A stretch of DNA of 64,000 nt from Ovis canadensis (Eukaryota; Chordata; Mammalia; Artiodactyla; Bovidae): assembly GCF_042477335.2 (NCBI RefSeq), contig NC_091255.1:26452501-26516500 (forward strand), in the 5' to 3' direction. Within the stretch, counting starts at the first letter, position 1. Each line of letters starts with the position of its first letter. Shown one piece after another: positions 1 to 11,352 of the stretch. The position numbers were made by a program, and so were the translations under genes. The notes beneath the pieces are model-generated. The model was given only the letters and a program-made list of their open reading frames with translations, did no database searches and was not told where the DNA came from.

Positions 1-19
1 TCACCCTCTGGGACCTGGT

Positions 20-228
20 CCTAGTGAAGTCATTTAGTTCTGTCCGACTCTTTGTGACCCCATGGACTGTAGCCTACCAGGCTCCTCCCTCCATGGGATT
101 CTCCAGGCAAGAATACTGGAGTAGATTGCCATTTCCTTCTCCAGGGGATCTTCCCGACCCAGGGATCGAACCCAGGTCTCCAGCATTCCAGGCAGGTGCT
201 TTAACCTCTGAGCCACCTGGTCCTACTC
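20..228 (-). mobile_element. Bov-tA/Bov-A2 SINE
   Basis: Antisense copy: GTCCGACTCTTTGTGACCCC body through GAGCCACCTGGTCC tRNA-like head; ADAP2 intron 3. Confidence 0.88.
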
Positions 229-689
229 TACCATTTATCCACTGTGTGACCAAGGGCAAGTTACTTTACTCCTCTGAACTTGGGGAGTATTCCAGTAATA
301 TTATATCTACCTATCCCTTAGAGTTGTTGAGAGGTTTAAATGCATACAGAGGGCCTAGTACTATGCTGAGCACATAACAGGCATTTGATGTTAGCCCAAC
401 CAGACACTGTCACCCACGACCCCTACAGAAAATCCACACAGCTGAGAGGGACTTCATTCCAATTGTTTGGTTCCCTCTTGCCTTTTCCAGGCAAACGTTC
501 CCAGGTTGATATGACCTCATCCCTTGGCCACAGGGAATGACCTAGAACTGAGTACCTGACCCAAATTGGTCAATCAGAGCTTGGCCCTGGGCTGTGGGGA
601 CCAAAAGGAGTAAAACTGAGAGAGGTGGATTGGAAGCCCGCTCTCCAAGGCTGGGAGCTGGAGCTGGGAGCATGGATATGGTGTTGCTC

Positions 690-1212
690 TCAGCTAGAGG
701 AAGAAGTATATTGAAAAGCAGAGATATCACTTTGCCAACAAAGGTCTATATAGCCAGAGCTATGTTTTTCCAGTAGTCATGTATGGATGTGAGAACTGGA
801 CCATTAAGAAGGCTGAGCACCGAACAACTGATGCTTTCTATCTGTGGTGCTGGAGGAGACTCTTGAGAGTCCCTGGGACTGCAAGGAGATGAAACCGGTC
901 AATCCTAAAGGAAATCAATCCTAAATATTCATTGGAAGAACTGATGCTGAAGCTTAAGTTCTGATACTTTGGCCACCTGATGTGAAGAGCTGACTCATTG
1001 GAAAAGGAGCTGACTCCCTGATGCTGGGAAAGATTGAGGGCAAGAGGAGAAGGGGGCGACAGAGGGTGAGATGGTTGGATGGCATCATCGACTCCATGGA
1101 CATGAGTTTGAATAAACTCCAGGAGATAGTGAAGAACAGGGAAGCCTGGCATGCTGCAGTCCATGGGCTCACAAAGAATTGGATACAACTGAGCAACTGA
1201 ACAACAACAGGA
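690..1212 (+). mobile_element. BovB LINE, 3' end fragment
   Basis: Contains the typical BovB 3' ORF remnant (AAAAGCAGAGATATCACTTT; GGTGCTGGAGGAGACTCTTG) and 3' UTR end (CAACTGAGCAACTGAAC). The reading frame is broken. It lies in ADAP2 intron 3. Confidence 0.9.
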
Positions 1213-1802
1213 AGAAAGCCTGGCTGAGAAAAAGAGGTAAGAATGGGAACCAGAGGGATTTCAGAGACTTGATAGTGCTGGAGCCTCCAGCCTGTCCTTC
1301 CGGAGGGTGGCTCCACCTCTGTTCTTTGTGCGGTCTGATCCAAACCCAGAAAATCACCTTGTGCATAAGCTGGTTTAAATTGGGTTTCTGTTGTATGTAG
1401 TCAAGGGCCCTGCTGAGTGCACAGCCCTTGGCCCCAGGACACAGAGGAACACTGAATCACAGGATCAGAGCTGGGAGAGAATGGAGACCGACATTCTGGA
1501 GGTGGAGAATTCAGGGGACTTTTAGAATTAGAGATGGAGTTTTAGCATTCAACCAGAAGGGATTACAGTTCAGGGCTGTAGTTGGGGTCATGACACATAG
1601 CGTCTGTGTAGCACTGGCGGAGAGCCTTGAGCTCAGTAGGTGCTCACCAAGTACCTGGTCCCTTCCCCCTGGAGCAAAGGGTTGGGTGGCAGTGGTGAGG
1701 CAAAAGGAGCCCTTTCACATTAAGCCTGGCACATCCCACAGCTGGGCCAGCCACCAGCCAGTATGCCAAGGTGGACGTAGAAATAGATTAAAACTGGCAT
1801 GA

Positions 1803-2144
1803 AGGGGTTTCCCTGGTGGTCCAGTTGTGAAGAATCTGCCTTGCAAGGCAAGGGACACCAGTAGGATCCCTGGTCTGGGAGGATTCCATATGCTGAGGAG
1901 CAACTAAGCCCGCATGCTCTAGGGCCCGCACGCCACTGCTCCTGGGCTCACAGTGCTGCAACTGCTGAAGCCCACGTGCCTAGAGCCTGTGCTCCAAGAG
2001 GGGAGAAGCCACCACAGTGAGAAGCCAGCGCATCTCGGCAAAGAGCAGCCCCAGCTTGTTGCAACCAGAGAAAGCCTGCACACAGCAGCGAAGACCCACA
2101 CAGCCAAACAAATAAAAAGAAGTAAATAAATCCTTTAAAAAGAA
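1803..2144 (+). mobile_element. CHR-type tRNA-Glu SINE (long form)
   Basis: Starts TTTCCCTGGTGGTCCAGT, continues through CAACTAAGCCCGCATGC-type body to an A-rich end. Target-site duplication TGGCATGA at 1795-1802 and 2145-2152. Confidence 0.9.
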
Positions 2145-2159
2145 TGGCATGAGGGGTGT

Positions 2160-2300
2160 CTTGTGAGATGTTTTACCTAAGTTATCTCCTTTAATCTCTA
2201 CCATCATGCCTACCAAACGTAGGCATCACTGTCTACGTTTCACAGATGAGGCTGCCACGAGTTGCAGAGTTCTGCTCCCTTGTCTACCTTTTCACAGCTG
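2160..2300. repeat. MIR-like SINE
   Basis: TTTAATCTCTACCATCATGC ... TTCACAGATGAGGCTGC carries the MIR core pattern. Confidence 0.5.
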
Positions 2301-2910
2301 AATAGAGACAGAGAAGCATCCTGGGGTCTCCTGAGTGCAAAGCTGTGCCTGCTCTACCCTGCGTAGGTTGTTTAAATACCGGGACATCACAGGACACTAG
2401 ATACGGTTGCATAGCTTATGCACTGTCCACCAGCATCCTGCCATGGTTAGAGGTCAATGGCGGCAGAAATGCAGCCTGTTTCCAGCAAGCCACGCCTCCT
2501 GTCTGCCTGGAGATAACCCTTCTCCCCATTTACACTCCATTCACACTCAGCCAAGATGCTGAGTCCCTGGGAGGGAAGCTCAGGCTCAGACAGTCTGGCC
2601 TGCAGAGGTTTGGGGTCACTACAGACCAGTGTCACCCCCACCCCTCACCCCCAGGGGACCTGAACCCTCCTGCTGCTCCACAGCATGCAATCCCAGTACC
2701 CTGGACTTTTTTTCCCAGCACCTTGGTACAGTCACGAAGGCCCTGGTGTCAGATGGGCTAGTCCCAGCTCTGCCTCTATCAGCCTCAAGTTTTTCATTTT
2801 TATGGTGGGGATAATGCAGTATGATCTCATAGGGTTGCTGAGAGAACGAAAATTAACACACACAAGCATTTAACACAGGGCCTGATACAGAGTAAAGCTC
2901 AATAAATATT

Positions 2911-3121
2911 TGAAAGTGAAGTCACTCAGTCGTGTCTGACTCTTTGCGACCCTGTGGACTGTAGCCCACCAGGCTCCTCAGTTCATGGGATTCTCTCCAG
3001 GCAAGAATACTGGAGTGGGTTGCCATTTCCTTCTCCAGGGGATCTTCCCAACCCAGGTATCGAACCCGGGTCTCCCACATTGCAGGCAGACGCTTTAACC
3101 TCTGAGCTACCAGGGAAGCCC
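2911..3121 (-). mobile_element. Bov-tA/Bov-A2 SINE with target-site duplication
   Basis: Full-length antisense copy flanked by direct repeats CAATAAATATT at 2900-2910 and 3122-3132. Confidence 0.92.
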
Positions 3122-3584
3122 CAATAAATATTAGTAGCTACAAGTATTTCTATGGTTATTATTTGGGGATCTGGGGCCTAAGCAGCTGCCTTGGAGCTAT
3201 GCTGAGCTTAGGTGGGACAGCTCTGGGCACAAGATTCTGTGCAAAGTAGCTCAAGCACATTGATTCTGCTAGAATACTGGCATTACTCTTGTTAATCAAG
3301 TTAGTCATCACCTGTAGGCTATGAGAACATCAAGGCAAAGGGACAGAAACTAAAGCAGATGTCCCATTTCACAGATGAGTCCAGGAAACTGAGTCCCAAA
3401 GAGGGGAGGTGATGACCCAAGCTTCGAAGGTAGAGGGCCTTACACAGGTCTGTGTGTTCTCATATACCAAATGCTCTCCTGGCTCCACCTGCTGGGCAGG
3501 TCCACAGAAAAGGCTGTCAGAGACAAAGGCACTGGAGATGGGGTAGCGGTGGGGGTGGGTGGGACCAGGAAATCACCCACTCAC

Positions 3585-3676
3585 ATGCAGTCGCTGGCCT
3601 GGGGGATATAGTAGAATGCAGGGACTCTGGCTTCGTACTTGGCCTTCACTCGGAGGTTCCCGTTGTGGGTCATAAA
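3585..3676 (-). CDS. ADAP2: ADAP2 coding exon 3
   Basis: The acceptor TTGCAG precedes FMTHNGNLRVKAKYEARVP, ending at QASDC plus two bases, with donor GTGAGT. This is the C-terminal half of the ArfGAP domain. It starts in phase 0, as exon 2 requires. Confidence 0.95.
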
Positions 3677-6542
3677 CTGCAAGACAAGAGCAACTTGGGG
3701 TAATGTTAGAACTTAAAAAAATGTGAAATGAAACCGCAGTCTACCCAGAAGGCCACTGTTCTCACTGACTCCTAGGCTGAGTCAGGAGACACTCCTCCTG
3801 GAGTCTGACATTTCCCCCAACCCAGCTTGGTCACGCGTGATGCTCACAAGTCCCAGCCTGGAACAATGTAACAACCACGCCTCATACAGGCATAGCACTT
3901 TACAGCTCTCTCACATTATTCCATTTGATCCCCTCAATCACTGTAATATTACTGTCCCTGTTATAAAACAAGGACAGCAAGGCTCAGAGAGGTTAGGCGA
4001 CTTACCCAAGGTAACACAGCGAGTCAGTGGAGAGCTGGAATTTGAACCCAGACCTGCCTAACTCCAAAGCTCATGTACCTTCTCCACTGCCCTCCACAGA
4101 TGGCCAGGACCACCAGCAGTAGTCCCTGCAAGTCCATAGGAGATGGATGGAACTGAAGGATGGAGCACTTTAGTGCTCCACCCCATAGCGTATGTGGGTC
4201 AGGAAGATTGCACCAGAGAGACCCAGGGGCACGTGTGTGTGTCAGGAGCGGCCCTGGCCATCAGTCAGCACTCAGTAACATCGGTGGCATATCTGGGCTG
4301 GGGACACGTGGGAAAAAAACAGCCCATTTTTAATCCACATCTCTTGGAAAGAGTGAACTCTATTCTTCCCTTCCCCACCAGCCACTGGGTTGTCACAGGA
4401 TTTGCATGGGCTTTGAGTCTCCATAGAGCAGGGTTCCCGTTGGGCTACACTTAATCCCCTGAGCTTCAGGGATCTCACCTGCAAAGATGAAGAAGCTATA
4501 ACTGGGGAGTGCTAAGTGTTAAGTTGCTTCAGTCGTGTCCGACTCTTTGTGACCCCCTGGATTGTAGCCCACCAGGCTCCTCTGTCCGTGGGATTTCCCA
4601 GGCAAGAACACTGGAGTGGGTTGCCATTTCCTTCTCCAGGGGGTCTTCCCAACCCAGGGATTGAACCCGTGTCTCCTGCATTGGCAGGCAGGTTCTTTTC
4701 CACTGAGCCACCACAAAGCCCATAATGGGGGAGTGATGAGGCACAAAGAAACAACCTTCAGGTTTATATGCCAGTTTCTGGTCTTTCTCCTGCACTAGAA
4801 TGTAGGCTCCACATAAGGAGAGACTTTATCTTCACTGCTCTGTCCTACACCCAGCAAATGCAGGCTTACAGTAATGAATGAATGAATAAAGCATCGAGCC
4901 CAGTGGTCTAGCACAGTGCCTGGCACAGACAGGGGTACTCAGTAAACATGGGTCTGCTTCCCCGGTTCCTTGAAATCCTCAGCCAGCCCAGTTTAGGACT
5001 GCCTGCTCTCTGAAGGTTTTCTGGCCAGAATGGTGTCATCATCCAGGCTGAAGATGTTCTCCATCTCTGGAGATCAGGAGAACACGGTGGCTCCCTCCCT
5101 GGCTAGGGGGACTGGAGAAGGGCTATGGATCATGAATCAGGATACTTCTGTTCTGGTCCAGGACTTCAGCTACTAAGGACAGCAGCTGTTAACTGACTAT
5201 TTACATTGTACTTGCCTTGAGTCAGCATTTAATCCTCATAGCAACCCTGTGAAGGGATAGTGGTATATTTATAATACACATGTGGAAAGGGCCCACAGCT
5301 AGTGTTAAATAGCAGGCTCCGGACCTCACAGCTTGCAAGTAAGCCATGGAGCTAGGATTTGAACTCAGGGCCTCTGTCTAAGGTAACTCTAACTGGCTCC
5401 TTACTGCCCCTCTCTCGGCCTCAGTTTCCTTCCCTGAGGAACGGGAGCAGGCTCCTGTTCAAAGGCTCTCCACGTGTGCCCCTTGCTACCTCCACGATAC
5501 TGTCGTCCCAGAAGTCAAGTCTGACGGATTTCACTTTGCTGATGTCTGGAAAGTTGCGGTGGACTCCGGAGCAGTTCAGACAGATAAAGATGCCCAGCTT
5601 GTAAGAGGCCCAGTCGGGATCTGCGGGGTGAGAGGGCAGGGTGGGGAGCTGGGTGAAGAGCTGGCTGAAGAAACCAGGGCTAGGCTAGGGGCGCCAGGAG
5701 AGGCAAGGGCTTGGCAGGTACCAACAGCCCATGCCTTCCCTCTCAGCCTCCCCTCCTTGCGCGAACTAAGATACCAGCATGAAACCCTCTGGTCAGCCCA
5801 CTTGGCCCTGACGCGGCTGCGGCGGCGGCCAGAATGAAGATCTTGGAAGGAGTCCCGGGGATGGAGAGCGAGAGGCTGAGGCGGCGCGAAGTGGAAGTGA
5901 CAGCACTTCAAGGAACCGAGAGGAGAGCGCGGAAGGACGGACCCGCAGCTCGACGCCGGGAGCTGCCGATGGAGGTGGGTCAGAGTCCCTTGGCGTGCGC
6001 CGCGTCTGAGCGCGCAGAACCCCGGGGACGTCCGAGGCGCGGGAGGGGACACTGGACCATCCGGGAAGACCTGGGTCCGGGGTCTGGGAACCGTGGTGTG
6101 TGGGATGTTTGGATCCGAGGGTGGGGGAAGAGGCTGGGTCCGAAAAGAAGAGGTCAAGGACCGTGGTCCGAGTGGGCAGGGTGTCTGGCAGAGGGAGGTG
6201 AGTAGAATGGGCAGGGCACCCGGGGCTGGGATCTAGTGTCGAGGTCCAGAGGGGGCAGGTCAGGGGTCCCGGCTTCGAGTGGGGGCAGTACTGGCCGAGA
6301 AGAGGGCTGTGGGGGGCTCGGGTCCGAAGGTGATATAAGAGTCGTGCGCGGGGGCCTGGGACTCGCCCGGGTCTGGAGGCAGGGGACGGGACCCGCGGGC
6401 CGCGGGCCGGCCCAGAGTACCGGGCTACAGGCGCCGCCGCGACCTTACCCGCCGCCCCGCAGTCTGCGCAGTACGCGTTGCCGGTGCCCGCCGCCTGCAG
6501 CAGCTCCAGCAGCCGCTTCTTATTGCGCTCGCGGTCGCCCAT
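3585..6542 (-). CDS. ADAP2: ADAP2 (ArfGAP with dual PH domains 2), 5' coding exons 1-3, partial
   Basis: Three coding exons read on the minus strand: 6542-6449, 5620-5490 and 3676-3585, with GT/AG junctions and phases that agree (94, 131 and 92 nt). The protein starts MGDRERNKKRLLELL and gives about 105 residues of a family that is about 380 aa long. The rest, both PH domains, lies beyond position 1. The visible part is the ArfGAP zinc finger: C25-x2-C28, 16 residues, C45-x2-C48, followed by GVHR, which carries the catalytic arginine finger (R53). ADAP2 is known to stimulate GTP hydrolysis by Arf6 and to bind phosphoinositides at the plasma membrane; that is family knowledge. The start codon is in a strong context (G at -3, G at +4) inside a CpG-rich block. 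Exon 4 was not found between 1 and 3584, so that stretch is read as intron 3. Confidence 0.95.
3890..4090 (+). repeat. MIR SINE
   Basis: Clear MIR core and 3' region: AAGGCTCAGAGAGGTTAGGC then GACTTACCCAAGGTAACACA and TTTGAACCCAGACCTGCC. Confidence 0.8.
4508..4722 (-). mobile_element. Bov-tA/Bov-A2 SINE
   Basis: Antisense copy in ADAP2 intron 2, ending at the tRNA-like head (GAGCCACCACAAAGCCC). Confidence 0.9.
5170..5375 (+). repeat. MIR SINE
   Basis: TTAATCCTCATAGCAACCCT ... CATGGAGCTAGGATTTGAAC; ADAP2 intron 2, ending about 115 bp before exon 2. Confidence 0.7.
5490..5620 (-). CDS. ADAP2: ADAP2 coding exon 2
   Basis: The acceptor CCCCGCAG precedes codons for DPDWASYKLGIFICLNCSGV and on to DSIVE; the donor is GTAGCA. 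It holds the second zinc-ligand pair and the arginine finger of the ArfGAP domain. Confidence 0.95.
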
Positions 6543-6800
6543 GGCCGGCCCCGGCGGGCTCAGGGCTCAGCCCGGCAGCCCCTTGGCACGCGGCAGTCCA
6601 TGGCCAGCTCGCTCGCCCGCAGGTGGAGCGGGAAGCAGCCTCAGCGCCTGCAGCCAAGTCCTCGCCGCCAGCCCCGCCCCCGGGGGTTAAGCCCCGCCTA
6701 CTCTGGACTTTCCGCCCCGCCCCCGGCTCTTCCAGTTTGCCCCCCTGCTGCGAGGATCCAGAGTGAGGCCCTCTCTAAGGCCGCACCCGTCCCGGAGGGA
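5780..6800. promoter_or_regulatory. ADAP2: CpG-rich promoter region of ADAP2
   Basis: A dense CpG block spans intron 1, exon 1 and about 250 bp upstream. It has GC-box clusters (CCCCGCCC near 6671 and 6712) and no TATA box just upstream of the start. This fits a broad TATA-less promoter firing on the minus strand. The exact transcription start cannot be read from sequence. Confidence 0.75.
6449..6542 (-). CDS. ADAP2: ADAP2 coding exon 1
   Basis: Encodes residues 1-31 plus one base: the basic N-terminus and the first zinc-ligand pair (YCADC). The donor is GTAAGG. The longer open frame that runs on to 5793 is only read-through into GC-rich intron 1. Confidence 0.95.
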
Positions 6801-6997
6801 CCCAGCGCTGGGCTTGGAGTCGCTCACTCTGGCCGCTGATCAAATCCTGGCCTATCACCGGCTAGCGTTGTGACTGTCGACAACCTGATCAACCGCTCTG
6901 GGCCTCAGTTTTCGCCTCTGTAAAAGGAGAATGAGGACATATGTCCTTGGAAAACTAGAAAGGTTCTAACTTCCGTTAAGGCATTCTCCTGATGTAG

Positions 6998-7318
6998 GTG
7001 CTGTGCAGTGCTTAGTTGCTCAGTCGTGTCCGACTCTGCGACCTCATGGACCGTAGCCCGCCAGGCTCCTCTGTCCATGGGGATTCTCCAGGCAAGAATA
7101 CTGGAGTGGATTGCCATGTCCTCCTCCAGGGGAAAGCCCAGAGATTGAACCCAGGTCTCCCGCATTGCAGATGGATTCTTTACCGACTGAGCCACCAGGG
7201 AAACCCAAGAATGCTGGAGTGGGTAGCCATTCCCTTCTCCAGGGGATCTTCCCTACCCAGGAGTCAAACTGGGCTCTCCTGCATTGCAGGTGGATTCTTT
7301 ACCAGCTGAGCTAGTAGG
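6998..7318 (-). mobile_element. Bov-A2 type SINE, one and a half units
   Basis: An antisense Bov-tA unit followed directly by a second partial unit sharing GGAGTGGGTAGCCATTCCC; intergenic, just upstream of ADAP2. Confidence 0.85.
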
Positions 7319-8014
7319 AAATATCTATGTAGATCCTACATCTACTTAAAGACATAGAGACGTCAAATGCCACCTCCTCAGGAAGCCCTCCTTGATACTT
7401 AGCTAGCTTGGAGTGACCTCTCCAGCTTCTGGTCTTGCTAGAATACTGGCCCTTATAGGATCCATTTCTCCCTTTGGCCCTGAGAGCTTTCAACCAACTT
7501 TGCATCACAGTTATTTATATATTTATGTTAATTCCTCCCCAACTTCCAACACACACTAGTTTGATGTCAGAAGTTTTACTTCTGTATCCCACACAGCTCC
7601 TAGAAACAGCACCTGCACATTTTTAGAAGTTCAATAAATAGTTGTTTGACTGTGTTCCCCAGGAAGTGAGGCTTTACCTTTATAAAGTGAGGCTTTATTC
7701 TCACTGAGAATGGTCATCACTTAAAGTATGGGGAGAGTTTAGGTGGTCTTGAATCTGGGCATTTCATGAATCCCCCCCTCCCTTCCGCATTCCTGTCCTT
7801 CCTTGACATCATCCTCAGTGATGCGCAGACTCCCGGGAAGGCACTCGCTGTGCACACCTGCCATTCCCTCTGTATACAAACACCTCTCTGTCATAAGCAT
7901 GAGGCTTAATGCACATAGACCTTCAGTTTCCATCCTGGTGGGTTGCAGCTGATCTTCTAGCTGACCTGCCAGCATCTCCAATTCATCACACATGCATATA
8001 TGCATGCGAACATG

Positions 8015-8160
8015 TAAGGCAGCACGGTATAACGGAATGGATTCAGGAATCCAGACTTTGAATCTTGGCTCTATCACTTACTAGCTGTGTGGCATTGGGC
8101 AAGTTCCTTCACTTCTCAGAGCCTTGGACTTCTCACCTGTAAAATGAGGGTCGAGAGATC
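8015..8160 (+). repeat. MIR SINE
   Basis: GAATCTTGGCTCTATCACTT then GCAAGTTCCTTCACTTCTCA and CACCTGTAAAATGAGGGTCG. Confidence 0.8.
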
Positions 8161-8838
8161 ACCAAATAGGGTCATTGAGACGGTCATTGGCACACAAAGC
8201 TCTCAAAACTCAGTGGCTCCCTTGCTTCCCCTCTGGGCAGCTTATGGGATCATCTGTTGGAATGCTCTGTGTCATTTCCCATCTTCTCCAGGGTGGAGGA
8301 GGTCAGGCCTCCAGGCCCTGGGGGAGGGGAATATGACCAAGAATAACCAGCCAGGACGGTCTTGGCTGTGGGGGTGCTGCCTGGCCTAGGAACATCTCCA
8401 GAGGAACCAGTGAGAGAGCCTAGAGAAGGGTCAGAGACTGTTTACCAAACAGGCCGAAAGATGATTCATTTCCGCTGCTTTACATGAAAAAGAGACAAAA
8501 ATAGATCTCCCAGGAGAAAGATGGGAAAAGCATCCTAAGGTATGAAGGCACGGCAAGGGGGAAGAGGGGAACAAAAAGGGGACAGGCCAAGGACATCATT
8601 TCTCCACTGAATGCCAGGGCAGAATGGTGATGTTGGGATGGTTCTTGGGCGCTTTTGTCCCACTGAGCTGCCCTCCTTTGCACCTTGAGTCTCAGCATCC
8701 CCTCTCTGGAAGTCCCACAAAAAACAACTGAAGGAAAAAAACAGCATCTCTTTCACAGTGAGAAGCCAAATATTGAGAGGTTCCTTTAGTTTCCTCTCTT
8801 CCTTATTTCTGGAAGTTTCCAGTTAACAGAATTTCAAG

Positions 8839-8990
8839 GGACTTCCCTGGCAGTCCAGTGGTTTGGACTCTGTGCTTCCCCTGTAGATGGGTTCGATCCC
8901 TGGTGGGGGAACTAAGATCCCACATGCCGCAGGGCTTGGCTAAACTTTGTTTTAATTAAAATACATTTTTTTAACTAAAAAAACAAACAA
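8839..8990 (+). mobile_element. CHR-type tRNA-Glu SINE with target-site duplication
   Basis: GACTTCCCTGGCAGTCCAGT head with A-rich tail; 13-bp duplication ACAGAATTTCAAG at 8826-8838 and 8991-9003. Confidence 0.92.
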
Positions 8991-10049
8991 ACAGAATTTC
9001 AAGCCTCAAGATTTGCCAAGAACAAACAAATTAAAAAAAAACAACAGTACTGTTATACTTCTGGTGATGAATTTCTTCCTTTCCTTCTTTTTTTGGGAAG
9101 GGGAGATAATTCTAATTTAAAAGTATTGAGTGTTAACAGAGGATGTTTATATTTCAAAAAAAAAAAAAGTATTGAGTGTTATTTTGGAGAGTTTTACAGT
9201 ATTTGATCACATTTGTATCCCGTGAAAGCCATCTGAGGACAGCTTGCTACCCTCATGGAGGATGAGACGTTAAGGTACCCAAGGTCATGATCAGCAAGGG
9301 TGGGAACGGGGTTTACACCCAGTTCTCCTATTGTAGTGGCCACCAAACCCCACAGGACAAGCCTCTCTCCCTTTAGTCTTCTTCCCACAACTGGACTTTT
9401 TTTCCACTTAAAAAAAATTGCGACAAAAATCTCCATAAAGTTGGCTATTTGAATCATTTTCAAATGCACAGTTCAACGGCATTCACTCTATTCACAATGC
9501 TGTGCAACCATCACCACTGTCTAGTTCCAAACGTTTTTCAAAGCCATAAGAAGAGACTCTGTAGCCCCCTCATGGGGATTGGACATGATCAAAATCAAGC
9601 TCAGCTCTGCATTCGGGAGCCAGAAGCTGCTTCTAAGGGAAGAACTCTGTGCCAAAGGAGGTTGTGACCCAGCGGAACATTGGGATCAGCTAGAGGCAGC
9701 CCCCCTTATCGGCTCAGTCCATACAGCAGCTGCTGGGGTGAGGGGGCAGTCGGGCCCTGGGACACAGTGTTCTCTGTAAATAAAGCTCCCAGGGTCCCTC
9801 AGAGCACAGACATCAGTGGTGCTCCCAGGATCAAGGTCTCTGTAGAGCTGAGCCCAGCTTCGACAGGGCTGGAAGAAAGCCTTCAACCGCATTCCCAGGC
9901 CTGGACTGGGCTTAAGATCCCCACGGGATAGACCACAACTCCCTGGAAATTTTAAATAATTGTGTTTATTAGTTATACAGAATTTGAAAACTATAATTAT
10001 AGGAAATTTGGAATACATAATAAAGAAAGAAAACACCACCCACACTTGG

Positions 10050-10300
10050 GCCATTTATTCAGGGCATTATTCAGGGATTGCTGTATGTTAGGCCCCTTAT
10101 GGGCATTATTATTCCATTTCCTCTTGAATATAACCCTGAGGTGTAGACTACTTTTATGCCCATTTTGTAGATGAGACAACTGAGGCCCTGAGAGAGAATC
10201 TAAATAAATTTGTCCAACCAGTGTTACACAACTGAGACGATGCATACTGGATGATACAAAGGACCAGATCTGGGATTCAAACCCAAGTTTATCTTGAGCT
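10050..10300 (+). repeat. MIR SINE
   Basis: CCATTTTGTAGATGAGACAA ... CTGGGATTCAAACCCAAG; intergenic. Confidence 0.7.
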
Positions 10301-10935
10301 CTTTGCAACAAAATATTATGTTGAAATGTGTAGAGCTGACTTATGAAAATAGTAATGTCATGCAGTTCAACCTAGTGCTCTTTTAACGGACCTATCACCA
10401 AGATTTACTATCATGAATATTTAAATGGATTTCCTTCTAGTCTTTTATACGTCTTTTTATCATTGCAGCCATATTTTTCATATAATTGTTTATCCTTTAA
10501 AACTTTATCTTATATTACTATGGATGCTTCCTGACATCATTTTAATAGCTTTATAATTGTCCATGGGGTATATGTATTTCCATATTCTTGGACACATAGA
10601 TCATGACTGATTTTTTGCTGTTACACATAGCACTATAATGAGTAACTTTGTACCCAAAGCCTTTTCCCTCTTTAACACTGGATTTTCAAGCACCCAGCTC
10701 TGCTGTACTTGCTCACTGGTCTCCCTCACTCATCCAAGAAAATCTGTGAAGACAGAGTCAGATCAGTGTATCACCATTGTACCCCCAGCACCTGTCTGCC
10801 ACAAAACAAGGATTCAATAAATACTTGTGAAAAAAATGAAATACGTGGGGGTAAAAAAAATAGCAAGCAATAAAGTGAGAGGACTTGAGGTCACAAAAGT
10901 ATATTCCTTTCTTTTTTAAAAAATTGAAGTATAGG

Positions 10936-11130
10936 GGCTTCTCTGGTGGCTCAGTGGTAAAGAATCTGCCTGCAATGCAGAAGACACGGGTTCAATCTCT
11001 GGGTTGGGAAGACCCCTGGAGAAGGGCAACGCGCTCCAATATTCTTGCCTGGGAAATCTCAGGGACAGAGGAACCTGGTGGGCTACAGTCCTTGGGTTGC
11101 AAAGAGTCAGACACGACTGAGCAACTAAAC
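10936..11130 (+). mobile_element. Bov-tA SINE (left arm of an inverted pair)
   Basis: Sense copy from GGGGCTTCTCTGGTGGCTCA to CGACTGAGCAACTAAAC; followed 7 bp later by an antisense copy. Confidence 0.9.
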
Positions 11131-11137
11131 ACCACCA

Positions 11138-11352
11138 CCATGTGCTTAATTGTTCAATTGTGTCCAACTCTTTGCCACCCCATGGATTGTAGCCCGCCAG
11201 GCTCCTCTGTCCATGGGGTTTTACAGACAAGAACACTGGAGTGGGTTGTCATTTCTTCCTCCAGGGGATTTTCTTGACCCAGGGATCAAACTCCTGTGTC
11301 TTTTGCTTTGCAAGCAGATTCTTTACTCGCTGAGCCATTGGAGAAGGCCAAT
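11138..11352 (-). mobile_element. Bov-tA/Bov-A2 SINE (right arm of an inverted pair)
   Basis: Antisense copy beginning TTCAATTGTGTCCAACTC and ending at the tRNA-like head; with the preceding copy it forms a palindromic pair. Confidence 0.9.

Larger units (their letters stand above)
1..3584 (-). other. ADAP2: ADAP2 intron 3 (partial)
   Basis: No further ADAP2 exon was recognised. The content is SINEs at 20, 1803 and 2911, BovB at 690, a MIR-like piece at 2160, and otherwise unclassified sequence. Confidence 0.7.

Noticed and set aside
1428..1802. 124-aa plus-strand frame in ADAP2 intron 3
   Set aside because: No domain, no promoter and no splice support; antisense to ADAP2 and close to chance length.
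4512..4798. Many 60-120 aa frames with motifs such as RVRLFVTPW or GSQRVGHD across the window
   Set aside because: These are translations of Bov-tA/Bov-A2 SINE copies in various frames, not genes.
5793..6542. 249-aa minus-strand open frame starting MGDRERNKK
   Set aside because: Only the first 31 codons are ADAP2 exon 1. The rest is GC-rich intron 1 read through a clear GTAAGG donor at 6448.
5834..6766. Plus-strand frames of 123 and 176 aa opposite ADAP2 exon 1
   Set aside because: Shadow frames of the CpG island; no splice structure or recognisable protein.
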